Positions 20,501 to 26,210 of a stretch of 29,856 nucleotides of DNA are shown piece after piece (position 1 is the first letter of the stretch; every line of letters begins with the position of its first letter). Source of the DNA: a virus. The stretch spans positions 1-29,856 of the IMG/VR virus record IMGVR_UViG_3300023116_000221; one strand, 5' to 3'. Under the pieces are notes generated by a model. That model searched no databases. It saw nothing but the letters and a program-made list of their open reading frames with translations, and was not told the origin of the DNA. The position numbers and the translations under genes were made by a program.

Positions 20501-21473
20501 TGAAAGAATTAATTATGATGTTGTTTCAAGAATAACAATGGCACCAGGTACAACAAATTATATAGACTACAATAGACTATCGGTTGGAGAAATATCTTTA
20601 AGGAAACCAGCTATAGACGGCAAGTATGTTTGGGTAATACAAAACGGAACATTACTTACAAATGATGTTGATTATTATATTAATGATAATAAAGATAAAG
20701 TAATACTGTCGCAATATCCTAGTGAAGATGATGTGTTAGATATAATACATTTTACTGCTGAAACTAGTGTAAGCAAATTTGCATTTAGACAGTTTAAAGA
20801 TATTCTTAACAGAACTCACTTTAAACGTTTAGATGCTCCTGCTACGGTGCTTACTGAACCTCTTACATATTATGATTTACGCATCGAAGTACAAGACGGA
20901 AGTTTATTATCTGAACCAAATAAAGGACAAAACCTCCCAGGTATATTGTTTATAAACGGAGAAAGAATAGAATATTTTGTAAAAGAAGGAAATACGCTAA
21001 GACAATTACGTAGAGGCACACTAGGTACAGGTATAAAAGAAATACACGAAGTTAATTCTAAAGTTTACGACCAGAATATAAGTAAGACTATTCCCTACAG
21101 AGACGAAACAATTGTTCAAACCTTTATTGGTGATGGACAAACTCAAACCTTTAAACTTAACACACCTACAGCAAGTGTAAATGAAATAGAAGTATTTGTT
21201 GGCGGGAAAAGGTTAGATAAAAATGATATTACAAAATATTTGCCTGTTTTTGAACAAACCAGTCCGGAAGGTGATTTTAACTTACCATCTGATATACAAT
21301 TAGACACTGTGAGTCAAAATATCTATTTAAAAACTCCACCTTTAGAGGGAGTAAAGATCACTGTTATTAGACGAAAAGGTAAAATATGGAATGAAGGAAC
21401 CAAAACTTTAGGAGAATCAGAAAATAGTATAGGTAGATTCTTACGTGCAGGAACATCTGAACTGCCTGAATAA
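5538..21473 (+). CDS. Giant mosaic virion structural protein (5311 aa), in the gene 7 position
   Basis: One uninterrupted frame of 5311 codons (roughly 0.6 MDa), with uniform AT-rich codon use and no internal stop. In T4, gene 7 (a peripheral wedge protein) follows gene 6, so a wedge role is inferred from position; I see no direct similarity to T4 gp7. Residues 1-160 hold LPKFFR (27-32) and YYWMPNGP (149-156), motifs I recall from large cyanophage structural proteins. A cupredoxin-like beta domain spans 194-335. Long conserved phage regions run to about 2010 and include PGFWRGIYKRAFGT, WWDTVYGPAPYTSDN and DEAPVETAWRRSSDYPF. Six carbohydrate-binding-like modules begin near 1584, 1836, 2303, 2395, 3050 and 3103. 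FG-GAP/propeller-like repeats lie near 2249, 2363, 3182, 3295, 3361 and 3456. GxGY repeats lie at 3889-3946 and 4252-4320. FxGDGxT-type modules lie near 4359, 4564, 4759, 4836 and 5194. No membrane segment or long coiled coil is visible, which argues against a tape measure. The protein is probably an extended baseplate-periphery scaffold. Confidence 0.88.
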   Translation: MSYNDNYNNESSLPDDTNKNRTASDFLPKFFRSEANRKFLQGTIDQLIQPGVAEKINDYVGRKTAKSYKYSDNYLGDITPEREAYQLEPATIIKDNLENITFYKDYNDYLGTLNYFGGNTKNHSRLNSSEYYTWNPGIDWDKFANFREYYWMPNGPLSIPVRGQSQDIVSTYTVTTEDQGDNVAYVFNDGFVRNPSIKLYRGQTYRFEINTPDHPMAIAISRTFTPGTAILTAGTEGIRDSGLFDANLYDANNLSYDVGEFIVLPESGNVTFTEGDNVSTLYPDGIRKLGEDGEEVAVVYISNGTIEFTIPFNAPDRLYYISQNDIDTSGVFRIYDIEENTSLDVQNEILGKKTYTSSNGVTLSNGMKIRFQGNITPKIYEQDQWYVEGVGDKITLINEKDVIIPSGYTQDILIPFDSDQFDALPFSNASAYATDKDYIIINRASKDKNAWSRYNKWFHRDVIEQSYKFNNIPINLNEDFRARRPILEFEAGLKLYNYGVFAKSDVDLVDTFTTDVFSTIEGQLGYNIDGVNLAEGMRILFTADTDLLVNGKIFIVKFLTINNQRQISLVEAEDSQPLDLETVFVKNGTKNSGKTYFYENSVWKVAQEKNKVNQPPMFDLCCPQGNPYGDLDVFNSSTFKGTKIFSYKENEDGFIDSELGFALSYRSIENSGDILFDFNLQTDKFTVQNNDQIVTVNTDTAFLRKYKDRTTFNYVNGWSNTPQYSKQYVIDQRVVSLEKTNDFPVRVFKDAGDLNDLKVIVYVNNKLKIKNTDYVINRINKEALIRFNTDLSINDSIIIKAYSSAIKNNLGYYEVPINLDRNPMNDDIGEFTLGEVIDHVDSMVPEIPNFIGTFPGVGNIRDIGNVSKYGKRFVKHSSPLNLSLYHITNKNYNLVKAIRYSNTEYNRFKRIFLQTSESLGYDGETKQHVDKILQEINKDKVKSQPFYFSDMLGYGPYNRLAYKVLDSRISQYALSNAFSLDELSAKAINVYLNGVQLTAELDYSFSNDGYVIIEAGQTEDDIIEIYEFETTDGSYIAPTPTKLGLYPKYYPELLLDDTYQTENALDDKKYKVYGEVSEGFQNAKMRGWFYPLFTTQQAAKSADIENGGTGEIHKHQFKGLNVTLYMPNTGGVHGGEDNVEIDSYPTGIPFIRGHDGSYVRAYLDYRDELLLELEKRIFNNIKVNYENTGLDVDKFLGDDKSNNVFSRAEINSSLLQYFKRWLTLVDADYSDNYFYDRNNSFTFNYSTALDPNGNLLPGFWRGIYKRAFGTDKPHSQPWEILGIKRKPKWWDTVYGPAPYTSDNLILWRDIEAGKIADPENTRYTTQYSRPGILSHIPVDSKGKLKPPQQSGYVKGFVLRQSTNNFNFGDEAPVETAWRRSSDYPFAVISSMLLNKPSDTLSKGFDVSRISKNLAGQYVYNNNKHIRTDSIVFPNTYADNQRVLAAGFINFIYNLVANDILTIYEDYQNEVKSIQNQLGFKLGSFSDTSKLNLVLDSRSPQQQLEEGGIYIPQENYKIIFNTSSPQKIATYSGVVVEKRANGFTIRGYNNENPFFEYYTPRIGSKSVNVTVGGISESSTDWQSAKFYVKDTVVEYNNNFYRALKDHTSGESFSLQNFVKLPELPTVGGKTAGFKRNFDKTEVLSLQYGTTLSTSQDVVDFLLGYGERLQDIGFEFNYVEGEGLVNNWDQICKEFLFWTTQGWASGTVITLSPAANSFNFKQDYFVVDNINDAFYPYSILQANGEPLSTEFTSLLRNKNSFGIETIDTTEGLYSAALPLVHKEHVVVIDNKTVFNDVVFEPSTGYRQERIKVTGYRAADWNGGLNIPGFVYDDAKVTDWTNWKDYAIGSIVKYRQFYYVATNNIPGTNKFNSNDWYRLSKKPESELITNFDYRIDQFSDFYNLDTTGFDSELQKMAKHLTGFQKRQYLANIIQDDVSQYKFYQGFIQDKGTKNALDKLFSSLGNSGQDTLEFYEEWAIQVGRYGNVDNKNQIEINFEEEKIVDSPQAIELVTSLPDTNYDRHYRILPFQMYDKPADYDHKPFPTKILDTEIIKSGGFVNEEDVAFVAGNNAELPTGDVNQLILGSYIWVVEQGENPWAVYQHIESGAKAIDFTDLETTDTDGNQLWQIKIDRWPGDIIKVGDIIGVKGAQEYDLNGLYIVDNTNLDKITIKTSSDNQPSSFTNENFLVTILRNVRVKDIEAANTLAQQKVYQGQRFWVENFENNDWKVIENNSVYEANQTIINTNSFLNEMQGFSDSIAVSSDNKNLFISSYSDANGKVDYYRRSNDVQGFVIDQTILPPDTIDVWEPNKDYLRNNVIVYDVDSTRTYWKAIDNHTSGTFFSDTEASTYWEQITNAFAYFDPYNSQFGKSIDVSADGEFLAVGSPNASYVPTRFLGEFDSTRTYIKGDIVRYRESLWKANREILPKIEDQPFTTFDSYINITEQQDADSTTLTLLVAGNPGLENSVVDHFLVRAPADMYNGTQVGDGVSLSWNSRSYAFPTLDRYFPFDEEISELSAAYISQEHIIQQKIDNIFFLETFVTLPNVGDRIETDTGSGIVYYRATLGDSAVIYITDANGVFPITGEMFTDNKDFVGFYTEENTYSTTDSVGGYWLFKTYDIGQDPVPTHVVPNFSGDTFTYSNNSRYYDVGRGLVYSDVRRISEIQENHPINAYSNIQDTVGTIGPYLNRKNQASFITHLSFNGDNGGVNSPYPSNKFVVRLSKTYSDLLYPRFLSEGPNNLSIEMKYYDNPDYDISSTGLQVSDLTKTHSINDMWDGFIEFDFTEFDFQGNVFEPEIGDILVDVQTPRDGQGGLAVTSSTTSAAEVVYYQRNFNRIRVYVKLRTDIASGNWSQLTNIGRFQVKRLSNPTLRGAGDPDQVIGTILDINDDIALGTSLIGKLLVIEADSTFPAVDNWDDIIPIVDQEYYFYNEDTLTGIDREQNAPYSLNKDYTQIYNIPADRTGTGGFENQGAVTIYRRDVSGLYQLQIVLTSEYAGKDKQFGSNVKITKKNNLYKLLISNEPTGDARNDPYEWRKNPGAIEIYNHGVFEDQTFKGDYLLGVEYLTGDVVLYKDDYFAARKTISSSSNEINNSIFWNKISWRRSKDSNYRGAFNNLYSYAEGNIVLQDGLFWKALTNISAGAVSPNSLNSSWQQQIATIDYLGYLPNLSGFNYLAEQVFDPDENIEQFADSFEVSEDGETLIVKSRQVLSDSSYEVSLVVYNLENKKYTLKQIIKAPASGQTLQDNDNDRWLKDANNSNIPAVYQDTNPAGLHYTTNQDVVGTRVPNPNATPEVYIDSNKWADSISLSPDGSALAVSVPYIDTEKEEQGEVWIYNFDYDNSYYGIVNNDVTNPTFVLRSPNNEEVEKFGSTISFGKDNLVISSLNGDMNIPTRFDTFVNTISDDSYILDSDTDARTPTTFDIGYTTFANKKVDRGTVYIFEKLGNGFIYSEQLIYPSVQFEFGKNLKAKNNHIYVGVPNAINPLGDERGYVIDYRKPKNKLAWTNKRSSQVPVDIDKIDGAFLYNKRTNEIISYIDYIDPIQGKIAGTVDQEITYKLNLDPARYNVGPLADSDVDPKVAWTDKNVGQVWWNITNARFSYAYQGTTTFQKNEWNRLLPGSTIDIYEWVESDYLPSQWNQLADTDNGIKLGISGTAIYGDAKYSAKLSYNEVSKTFSTKYYFWVENKQTVPRVENRNINLLTMVGLIARPRQSGYRFLSLIGNNKLILNNFDKLITSDDLVLNIRYKKETGKSQNEHKQYQIISDKLPTSKPNSDIERKWIDSLIGVDTQLRRVPDITIPVAKRIGIQNRPRQGMFVNRVEALKQTIERINYVCSKNLIVDEKNLSRLFENEIKPTTISNRFDVEIDTYEELAFVSTNKLTPAVLTPVVVNGKILRVIITNPGRGYKVPPSYDIEGEGSGAAFDITINNLGQITDVTVTAQGSGYKENTIINTRKFSVLINSDNTAFNKWTIYDWNNTLNKWTRTAIQSYDVSVYWDYIDWYDEGYNQFTNVKYSVDNSYELPSINDSIGDIVKINNVGSGGWLLLQKVSNEQTEDYTINYSTVGRQNGTIEFKSSLYDFIKNSIGYDNTSFDSSFYDTNPVKELRIIFDTIRDYIFTTNLEIEYNQLFFASLRYILSEQARVDWMFKTSFISAKHKLGTLEQSPTFKYSNLEDYESYVKEVKPYSTNIREFVDNYENLDNTNSVTTDFDNAPYFNDEIGRISSSNASITQDIIIGDESNTAQYPRKHWRDNLGYQIKEINVAEPGTGYTWTPVVNISGGGGSGAKAKAVLGYGKITKIIVTDPGNGYTSLPTVTIEGSQQENSIQAKAVAVLGNGKVRSPHIRVKFDRLSGTYTYDTIQKTASFTGTNINTVFTLPFPMDLENTKVKVYINKVEQLRSKYTYENVVDNSKGFAVEKGRINFTTPPATDDLIYIEYQIPLSMLGAEDRILHSYNPLSDMYGKDLSQLMTGIDYGGVEVRSYEFAGVSGWDSKGWYTDYWDEFDDTFEDEIFVADQSTVAVQLSSPLESGVEYNVYRRKYSSVLPNPNPFVRIDDPNFGTITPVTNKDAEMQTLTGDGVTDIIDLAELSVELLDGDTLIVRKTTSDGSVLPDTNSYDTQLSGGDLSYNNATGINAEDIITDGDGFISEAAMAGPEELVPGQIYDTLDLKVFTREGSGQGKIFVQNYRVNEDISEYDLGVTPGTIDSVFVKVNNFILRRGIDYSINWNSNTVILNSIFTELPNYVNGASLSIVSIAQAGQSILDFYNYKGDGQTRDFETNVRLQENISVYASINGVKQDVTFGEDSTDSNLIISFDNAPNLNDAVYIALFAGDSVVNYSQLKKDQFTGDGLTTDFQLSSAPFYSKPSQYNLIVKVGNLILTPGYNIQYTIPENRQREFALEVFQQPSGSLLTSDIVVYINGERITVESLQWRFDIANSSVVLADDVGQPGDVLEIFVITDGDYTLSAEDTVRIYNPPADSTTIEIYQFSNHDILEIERINYDVVSRITMAPGTTNYIDYNRLSVGEISLRKPAIDGKYVWVIQNGTLLTNDVDYYINDNKDKVILSQYPSEDDVLDIIHFTAETSVSKFAFRQFKDILNRTHFKRLDAPATVLTEPLTYYDLRIEVQDGSLLSEPNKGQNLPGILFINGERIEYFVKEGNTLRQLRRGTLGTGIKEIHEVNSKVYDQNISKTIPYRDETIVQTFIGDGQTQTFKLNTPTASVNEIEVFVGGKRLDKNDITKYLPVFEQTSPEGDFNLPSDIQLDTVSQNIYLKTPPLEGVKITVIRRKGKIWNEGTKTLGESENSIGRFLRAGTSELPE

Positions 21474-21476
21474 ATA
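21469..21476 (+). promoter_or_regulatory. Putative late promoter over the giant-gene stop codon
   Basis: AATAAATA fits the NATAAATA late core and includes the TAA stop of the giant gene (21471-21473). The next ATG is 18 nt downstream, with AGGA at 21483-21486 as ribosome site. If transcription starts about 6 nt past the motif, as for T4 late promoters, the leader would be about a dozen bases. A promoter here would let the small protein and fibres be made independently of the 16-kb gene. Confidence 0.55.
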
Positions 21477-21494
21477 CAGTATAGGAAAATCAAA

Positions 21495-22097
21495 ATGAGC
21501 GATAAAATGCAAGATAACAGTGGAGTATTAGTTCAAGGACATATTAAAATATATGATCCTGAATCACAAAAGGTTTACATTGATAAACGTAATGCAATTC
21601 ACTATGAAAATATGAGTATTGCCTTAGCAGAAAGTTTAGCTAATCAAGGGCAAGGTTTTATATATGAAATGGCCTTTGGCAATGGAGGTACTAGCGTAGA
21701 TCCTACAGGTATAATTACTTATTTGACACCAAATTCAACAGGTACAAATGCTGCTTTATATAATCAAACATACACAAAAGTTGTAGATGAACGTAGTGTT
21801 AATAATACAGATCCTGTAAGAAACAAAACAGAAGTACGTCATTTAAGCGGAACTAATTATACAGATATATTAGTAAGTTGTTTGTTAGATTATGGCGAAC
21901 CTGATGGACAGGACGCATTTGATACTGCTGCCAGTCAGACAAATAACTATGTATTTGACGAACTAGGTTTAAAAAGTTACTCTGCAGACGGTTCTGGTAG
22001 ATTAATTACACACGTTATTTTCCATCCTGTACAAAAATCGCTCAATCGTTTAATACAAATCGACTATACTGTTAGAGTTCAGAGCTTGGCAGGGTGA
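21495..22097 (+). CDS. Small virion structural protein of the T4-like baseplate/fibre cluster
   Basis: A 200-residue soluble protein without signal peptide, membrane segment or cysteine-rich motif. I do not recognise a catalytic fold. The stretch VDKRN-type / NAIHYENMSIALAESLANQG (about 31-53) followed by YEMAFGNGGTSVDPTGIITYL resembles small structural proteins I recall from marine T4-like phages next to the giant gene. The carboxyl half is beta-rich and ends in HPVQKSLNRLIQIDYTVRVQS. Position between the giant protein and the fibre genes suggests a connector or wedge component (T4 gene 8 or 9 place), but this is inference from order only. Start supported by AGGA 8 nt upstream. Confidence 0.75.
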   Translation: MSDKMQDNSGVLVQGHIKIYDPESQKVYIDKRNAIHYENMSIALAESLANQGQGFIYEMAFGNGGTSVDPTGIITYLTPNSTGTNAALYNQTYTKVVDERSVNNTDPVRNKTEVRHLSGTNYTDILVSCLLDYGEPDGQDAFDTAASQTNNYVFDELGLKSYSADGSGRLITHVIFHPVQKSLNRLIQIDYTVRVQSLAG

Positions 22098-22101
22098 GGA
22101 G
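22096..22101 (+). promoter_or_regulatory. Strong SD site for the collar-domain fibre gene
   Basis: GAGGAG overlaps the TGA stop of the preceding gene and lies 6 nt before the ATG at 22108. It is one of the strongest ribosome sites in the window. No late-promoter core is seen in this 10-nt gap, so the gene probably relies on read-through. Confidence 0.6.
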
Positions 22102-22107
22102 TAGATA

Positions 22108-24240
22108 ATGGCATATGAAATAAAATTTACCGATATTGTTAATAAAGGTACTATTGTTGTTGAAGATAATACTCTTAACCAAGATACTTCATTATCGTTT
22201 CCGGGAAAAAGTTATACTGGATATGGTTTAGCAGTAAATGAAAATTTTTTACATTTACTAGAAAACTTTGCAAGCGAGAATTCACCTGAACGACCTGTAG
22301 AAGGCCAGCTTTGGTATGATACTACACAGGGTGTTGACCAATTAAAAATTTACGATGGAACTACTTGGATTGCAGCTAGTGGTGTAAAAAAAGCAACTAA
22401 TCAGCCAGCGGTTGCTAATAGTACTACAGGAGATCTTTGGGTAAACACTGAAACTCAACAATTATATCTATTTACTGGAGCGGGCTGGATTTTAGTAGGT
22501 CCTGATTTTAGTGATGGACTGTTAACTGGAGGTCAAACTGAATCAGTTGTTGGTACCGACGATGTGACATATAGCGTTTTTACAATTAAAGTAAAAAACA
22601 AAATTGCAATAATAATTAGTGATTCTTCGTTTATTCCAAAAACTGTAATTCCAGGATTTACTGGAGGTGTCGGTGCAGGTATTAATTTAAGCACAGAACC
22701 ACTAGTAGGATCAGAAAGTTTAAAATATTATGGTACCGCAGAAAAAGCTAATGCACTTGTAGTTGGCGGCGCAACAATCCCAGCAGCTAATTTTTTACGT
22801 GCTGATGCAGAAACTAGTTCCGACTTTAAATTAAGTGTTAAAAACGATCAAGGCATTGCTATTGGAACTAGTGGTCAACTTAGTCTACAAGTAGAAAATC
22901 AAAGCGGTATAATACAGCATAATAGTTCAGGATCATCTATTGATTTTAGAATGCTTAACGGCACTACATATTCTACTGTTTTGCGAGTTGATGCAAGAGG
23001 ACTAGTTGGTATAAACACTGCTGCTCCTGAAGAAGAATTAGATGTAAAAGGTAATATAAAAGTAAATTCCAAAACAGGTGATCCTACTACAGGTCAAATT
23101 TTAATAGATACTACCTTCCAAGCTACAGATCTTAACACTGGGACTATTGTAACAAAAGGCGGCGCCGCTATTTCAAGAAACTTATATGTTGGCGGCGACT
23201 TATCAATGGGCACAGGTGACGGTGCAGGCGTTATAACATCTGGAAATATTGTTCCAGACGGGAGTGGCACAAGATTTATAGGTACATCTAGTAATAAGTA
23301 TGAAGAAATACACGCTGCAACGTTTTACGGTAATATACAAGGAAATGTTAGTGGTACTGTGTCAGGAAGAGCCGGATCAGCAGATAAATTAGCTACAGCA
23401 ACTACCTTCCAATTGACTGGAGATGTGAACACTGTAAGTTTTGATTTTGACGGACAAACAGGCGGCACTAACAAAACTTTCGATGTAAGAATAGGTAACA
23501 GTTTTATATCAAACAAAGGTAGAATACCTTTTTCTAACAACGAAGATGAATTACTTATAAACAAAGTAAATTCATCCGGCGGCTACAACTCAGGTGTTTA
23601 TAAAATTAATAAAAGTACTTTTTTAAGTACAATACCTTTAGTACCGGCTGGAGTTATTGTTCCTTTTGGCGGAATAAATTTACCGGACGGATGGCTATTT
23701 TGCGATGGATCTATTGTAAATATATCAGATTACAGTGTTTTATTTGCAGCAATTGAATATTCATTTAAAGACAGATCATTATTAGCTAATAATGGAGCTA
23801 CAACATTTGGCTTGCCTGATTTAAGAGGTAGATTTCCTTTGGGCTTAGACAATATGAACGATACCTCGGCAAATCGAGTTACAAACGATGCAGCAGATGC
23901 AATAGGTGGCAATGCAGGCCAAGAAGAAGTTACAATTAGAAATACTAATTTACCTGAACACGAACACGACTTAGAAGGCGCAAGCGGAAATCAATATTAC
24001 GCTATTAGAGAAGCAGCAGGTGAACCTGCTGATGACAATGCAATACGATTAACTGTTGAACCGGGATTAGGTGGAACACAAGGATTATCATCTAGTGGAG
24101 GCGTTTCAGGCGGCGGAGCGACAGGCACAGGCGACTTCAGGAATTTAGGCACAGACGAGAATCCTGAATATGTGGGTGCTGCAATTAATGTGTTAAATCC
24201 ATTCTTAGCTGTTAATTACATAATTTATACGGGGCAATAA
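22108..24240 (+). CDS. Tail fibre protein with phage tail-collar domain (gp12-like end)
   Basis: A 710-residue protein, first of three paralogues. Residues 1-132 form the shared amino module (YTGYG, NENFLHLLENF, GQLWYD, LKIYDG, GDLWV, ending at a LVGP box), probably the attachment part. Similarity to the paralogues continues weakly to about 260. The middle has fibre-type repeats, including VGINTAAP (300-307) with LDVKGNIKV, and an IGTSSNKYEEIHAATF segment. The carboxyl end from 512 (VPAGVIVPFGG, LPDGWLFCDGS, LPDLRGRFPLG) is a phage tail-collar domain as in T4 gp12 short tail fibres. LPEHEHDLEG supplies an HxH pair (H618, H620), the arrangement that binds zinc in the T4 gp12 trimer. It is likely a trimeric receptor-binding short fibre. 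Gly-rich turns precede the final strand (INVLNPFLAVNYIIY). Confidence 0.9.
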   Translation: MAYEIKFTDIVNKGTIVVEDNTLNQDTSLSFPGKSYTGYGLAVNENFLHLLENFASENSPERPVEGQLWYDTTQGVDQLKIYDGTTWIAASGVKKATNQPAVANSTTGDLWVNTETQQLYLFTGAGWILVGPDFSDGLLTGGQTESVVGTDDVTYSVFTIKVKNKIAIIISDSSFIPKTVIPGFTGGVGAGINLSTEPLVGSESLKYYGTAEKANALVVGGATIPAANFLRADAETSSDFKLSVKNDQGIAIGTSGQLSLQVENQSGIIQHNSSGSSIDFRMLNGTTYSTVLRVDARGLVGINTAAPEEELDVKGNIKVNSKTGDPTTGQILIDTTFQATDLNTGTIVTKGGAAISRNLYVGGDLSMGTGDGAGVITSGNIVPDGSGTRFIGTSSNKYEEIHAATFYGNIQGNVSGTVSGRAGSADKLATATTFQLTGDVNTVSFDFDGQTGGTNKTFDVRIGNSFISNKGRIPFSNNEDELLINKVNSSGGYNSGVYKINKSTFLSTIPLVPAGVIVPFGGINLPDGWLFCDGSIVNISDYSVLFAAIEYSFKDRSLLANNGATTFGLPDLRGRFPLGLDNMNDTSANRVTNDAADAIGGNAGQEEVTIRNTNLPEHEHDLEGASGNQYYAIREAAGEPADDNAIRLTVEPGLGGTQGLSSSGGVSGGGATGTGDFRNLGTDENPEYVGAAINVLNPFLAVNYIIYTGQ

Positions 24241-24243
24241 TAG

Positions 24244-26172
24244 ATGAGTTATCAATTAAATAAAACAGACGGAACCATACTTACTGATCTAGTTGATGGA
24301 CAAATAGATAATACCAGTACTAACTTAGTGCTTGTAGGAAGAAACTATACAGGGTATGGTGAATATTTTAATGAAAACTTTATTAGATTATTAGAAAGCT
24401 TTTCTAATTCTGCTGCACCTAGTAATCCGTTAACTGGACAAGTTTGGTGGGACACAAGTGATAAACGCCTCAAAGTTTTTGACGGAGAGCAATGGAAAGC
24501 TAGTGGTGGACCATTTGTACAAGATAGCCAGCCACAAATGGTTGCAGGCGATTTGTGGATTGATAACCTAAACAATCAGCTTTATGCATATGACGGGACC
24601 GATCTTATATTAATAGGGCCTAGTTATACTACTACTCAGCAAGAAACAGGTTTTAGAGTAGAAAGTATTTTAGATTCTCAAAGTAGATCTAGAACTGTAG
24701 CAAGTTTATATATAGGAGGTGTAATTACAGCAGTTGTAAGTGAAATAGAATTTACACCTACTTATAGCCAAAGAATTTTAGGACTAGTTACAGATGCAAA
24801 CCCAGATGGAATTATCTATAAAGGATTCAACATTATAGATAAAGACAATTTTAAATATAGAGGAATAGCTGATTCTGCTAACGCACTTGTAACTGAAGGC
24901 GGAATTGTAAGAACAGCTGATTCTTTTTTACCTTCAGCTGCAAATGGAACTACTACCGGAACTTTAACAGTTGCTAATAATGGTGGTTTAACATTAGGAT
25001 TATCACAAAACGTTGTACAACGTATAGTTGGTCCAAGGTTTTATATTGAAAATCAGATTACAGATGAAGATATTAGTTTAAGAATTAAGTCTAGTCAAGC
25101 TGGAAGTGTTACAGTTGATGCAATTTATATAGATGCTAGTACAGAAAGAGTAGGAATTTTTACTAAAGATCCTACTGGCACATCTTCGAGATTACCTGAA
25201 TATACGTTAGATGTTGACGGTGATTTACGAGTTACTGGAAACTTATTAGTTGAAGGAGATACAACAAGTATTGATGTAGCAACATTAAGAGTCGAAGATA
25301 AAAACATAGAAATTGCAAAAACTGCCGATGGCGGCAGACTAAATGGTGTAGAAGCAGACAATGCAGGATTATTATTAGATACAAATGATGTTGGTTCTAA
25401 ATCTTGGACTTGGATAGCAGCAGAAGATGCTTGGACATCTAATGTAAATTTAGATATAAGTGACGCTACAAAAACATATCAAATCGGCGGAGTTGATAAG
25501 CTTACAAATACAAGCTTAACCAATATACAAAAGGGTTTAGACTTAGATGAAATAGGCACATTACTATATTTGAACGTAGATGATATAGGAATAAATGGTG
25601 CGACGATTACAGCATCTCCTTCTTCGGGTACATTTGCAATTGTTTCTAATAACGGTGTTAATTTAACAGCCGGCGGAGATATAGCAATACAAGATTCGCA
25701 AAAAATTACTGGCTTAGCTGATCCATCAAATTTGCAAGATGCTGCAACAAAAAATTATGTTGATAGCTCAATAGCTGAGGAACCTATTGTTTTTAGTATG
25801 GATATTACTGGGTTAGGTTCTGGCATAACATTAGAAAACAACGTAGCTTTAGTAATACAATCTATGTACCCTGCGCACACTATTAATATTGGAAAAGAAG
25901 CAAAAATACACGCTACTTCATATGCAGGAGCAACAGTTGAAGGTATCAATGTAAGCGTAACATTGTCACCAGACACAACAGGAGTTTTAACAAAATCTGC
26001 ATTAGATGTAGACTCAAATGGAACACAAAATGAATCAGTGATACAAGACATCGTAGCATCTAACACAGCAAGCGGTAATGTAATACTTACACCTGTACGC
26101 ACATTGATGGTATTTACATCAAACGGAACAAGTTGGGATCACGTTAGCACAACATCACCTTATTCATTTTAA
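24244..26172 (+). CDS. Tail fibre protein, second paralogue (gp37-like junction motif)
   Basis: A 642-residue protein starting three bases after the previous stop, with only a weak ribosome site (GGGG at 24231-24234), so translation coupling is likely. Residues 1-126 repeat the shared amino module (YTGYGEYFNENFIRLLE, GQVWWD, GDLWID, LILIGP). The middle has fibre strands such as YTLDVDGDLRVTGNL (320-334) and VEDKNIEIAK. Residues 487-507 hold the widespread fibre motif DPSNLQDAATKNYVD, which in phage fibres marks the approach to the distal trimer tip. The last 135 residues are a beta-rich end domain (EEPIVFSMDITG to TTSPYSF) different from both neighbours and not recognised by me, probably the receptor-contacting or trimerising tip. 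Confidence 0.87.
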   Translation: MSYQLNKTDGTILTDLVDGQIDNTSTNLVLVGRNYTGYGEYFNENFIRLLESFSNSAAPSNPLTGQVWWDTSDKRLKVFDGEQWKASGGPFVQDSQPQMVAGDLWIDNLNNQLYAYDGTDLILIGPSYTTTQQETGFRVESILDSQSRSRTVASLYIGGVITAVVSEIEFTPTYSQRILGLVTDANPDGIIYKGFNIIDKDNFKYRGIADSANALVTEGGIVRTADSFLPSAANGTTTGTLTVANNGGLTLGLSQNVVQRIVGPRFYIENQITDEDISLRIKSSQAGSVTVDAIYIDASTERVGIFTKDPTGTSSRLPEYTLDVDGDLRVTGNLLVEGDTTSIDVATLRVEDKNIEIAKTADGGRLNGVEADNAGLLLDTNDVGSKSWTWIAAEDAWTSNVNLDISDATKTYQIGGVDKLTNTSLTNIQKGLDLDEIGTLLYLNVDDIGINGATITASPSSGTFAIVSNNGVNLTAGGDIAIQDSQKITGLADPSNLQDAATKNYVDSSIAEEPIVFSMDITGLGSGITLENNVALVIQSMYPAHTINIGKEAKIHATSYAGATVEGINVSVTLSPDTTGVLTKSALDVDSNGTQNESVIQDIVASNTASGNVILTPVRTLMVFTSNGTSWDHVSTTSPYSF

Positions 26173-26175
26173 ACG

Positions 26176-26183
26176 AATAAATA
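26176..26183 (+). promoter_or_regulatory. Putative late promoter before the third fibre paralogue
   Basis: AATAAATA fits the NATAAATA late core. It sits 3 nt after the stop of the second paralogue and 27 nt before the ATG at 26211, in a 38-nt gap, the second largest in the window. AGGGG at 26197-26201 is the ribosome site for the next gene. The promoter call is by motif and position only. Confidence 0.55.
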
Positions 26184-26210
26184 ACATATAGCACTTAGGG
26201 GTTTATAGGA

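Noticed and set aside
5538-21473. Giant protein as tail tape measure
   Set aside because: It is beta-rich with no long coiled coil or membrane segments, and it lies after gp6 and not next to tail-tube genes.
26173-26210. Rho-independent terminator between fibre genes
   Set aside because: No GC stem followed by a T run is seen. The gap is better explained by a promoter core and a ribosome site.
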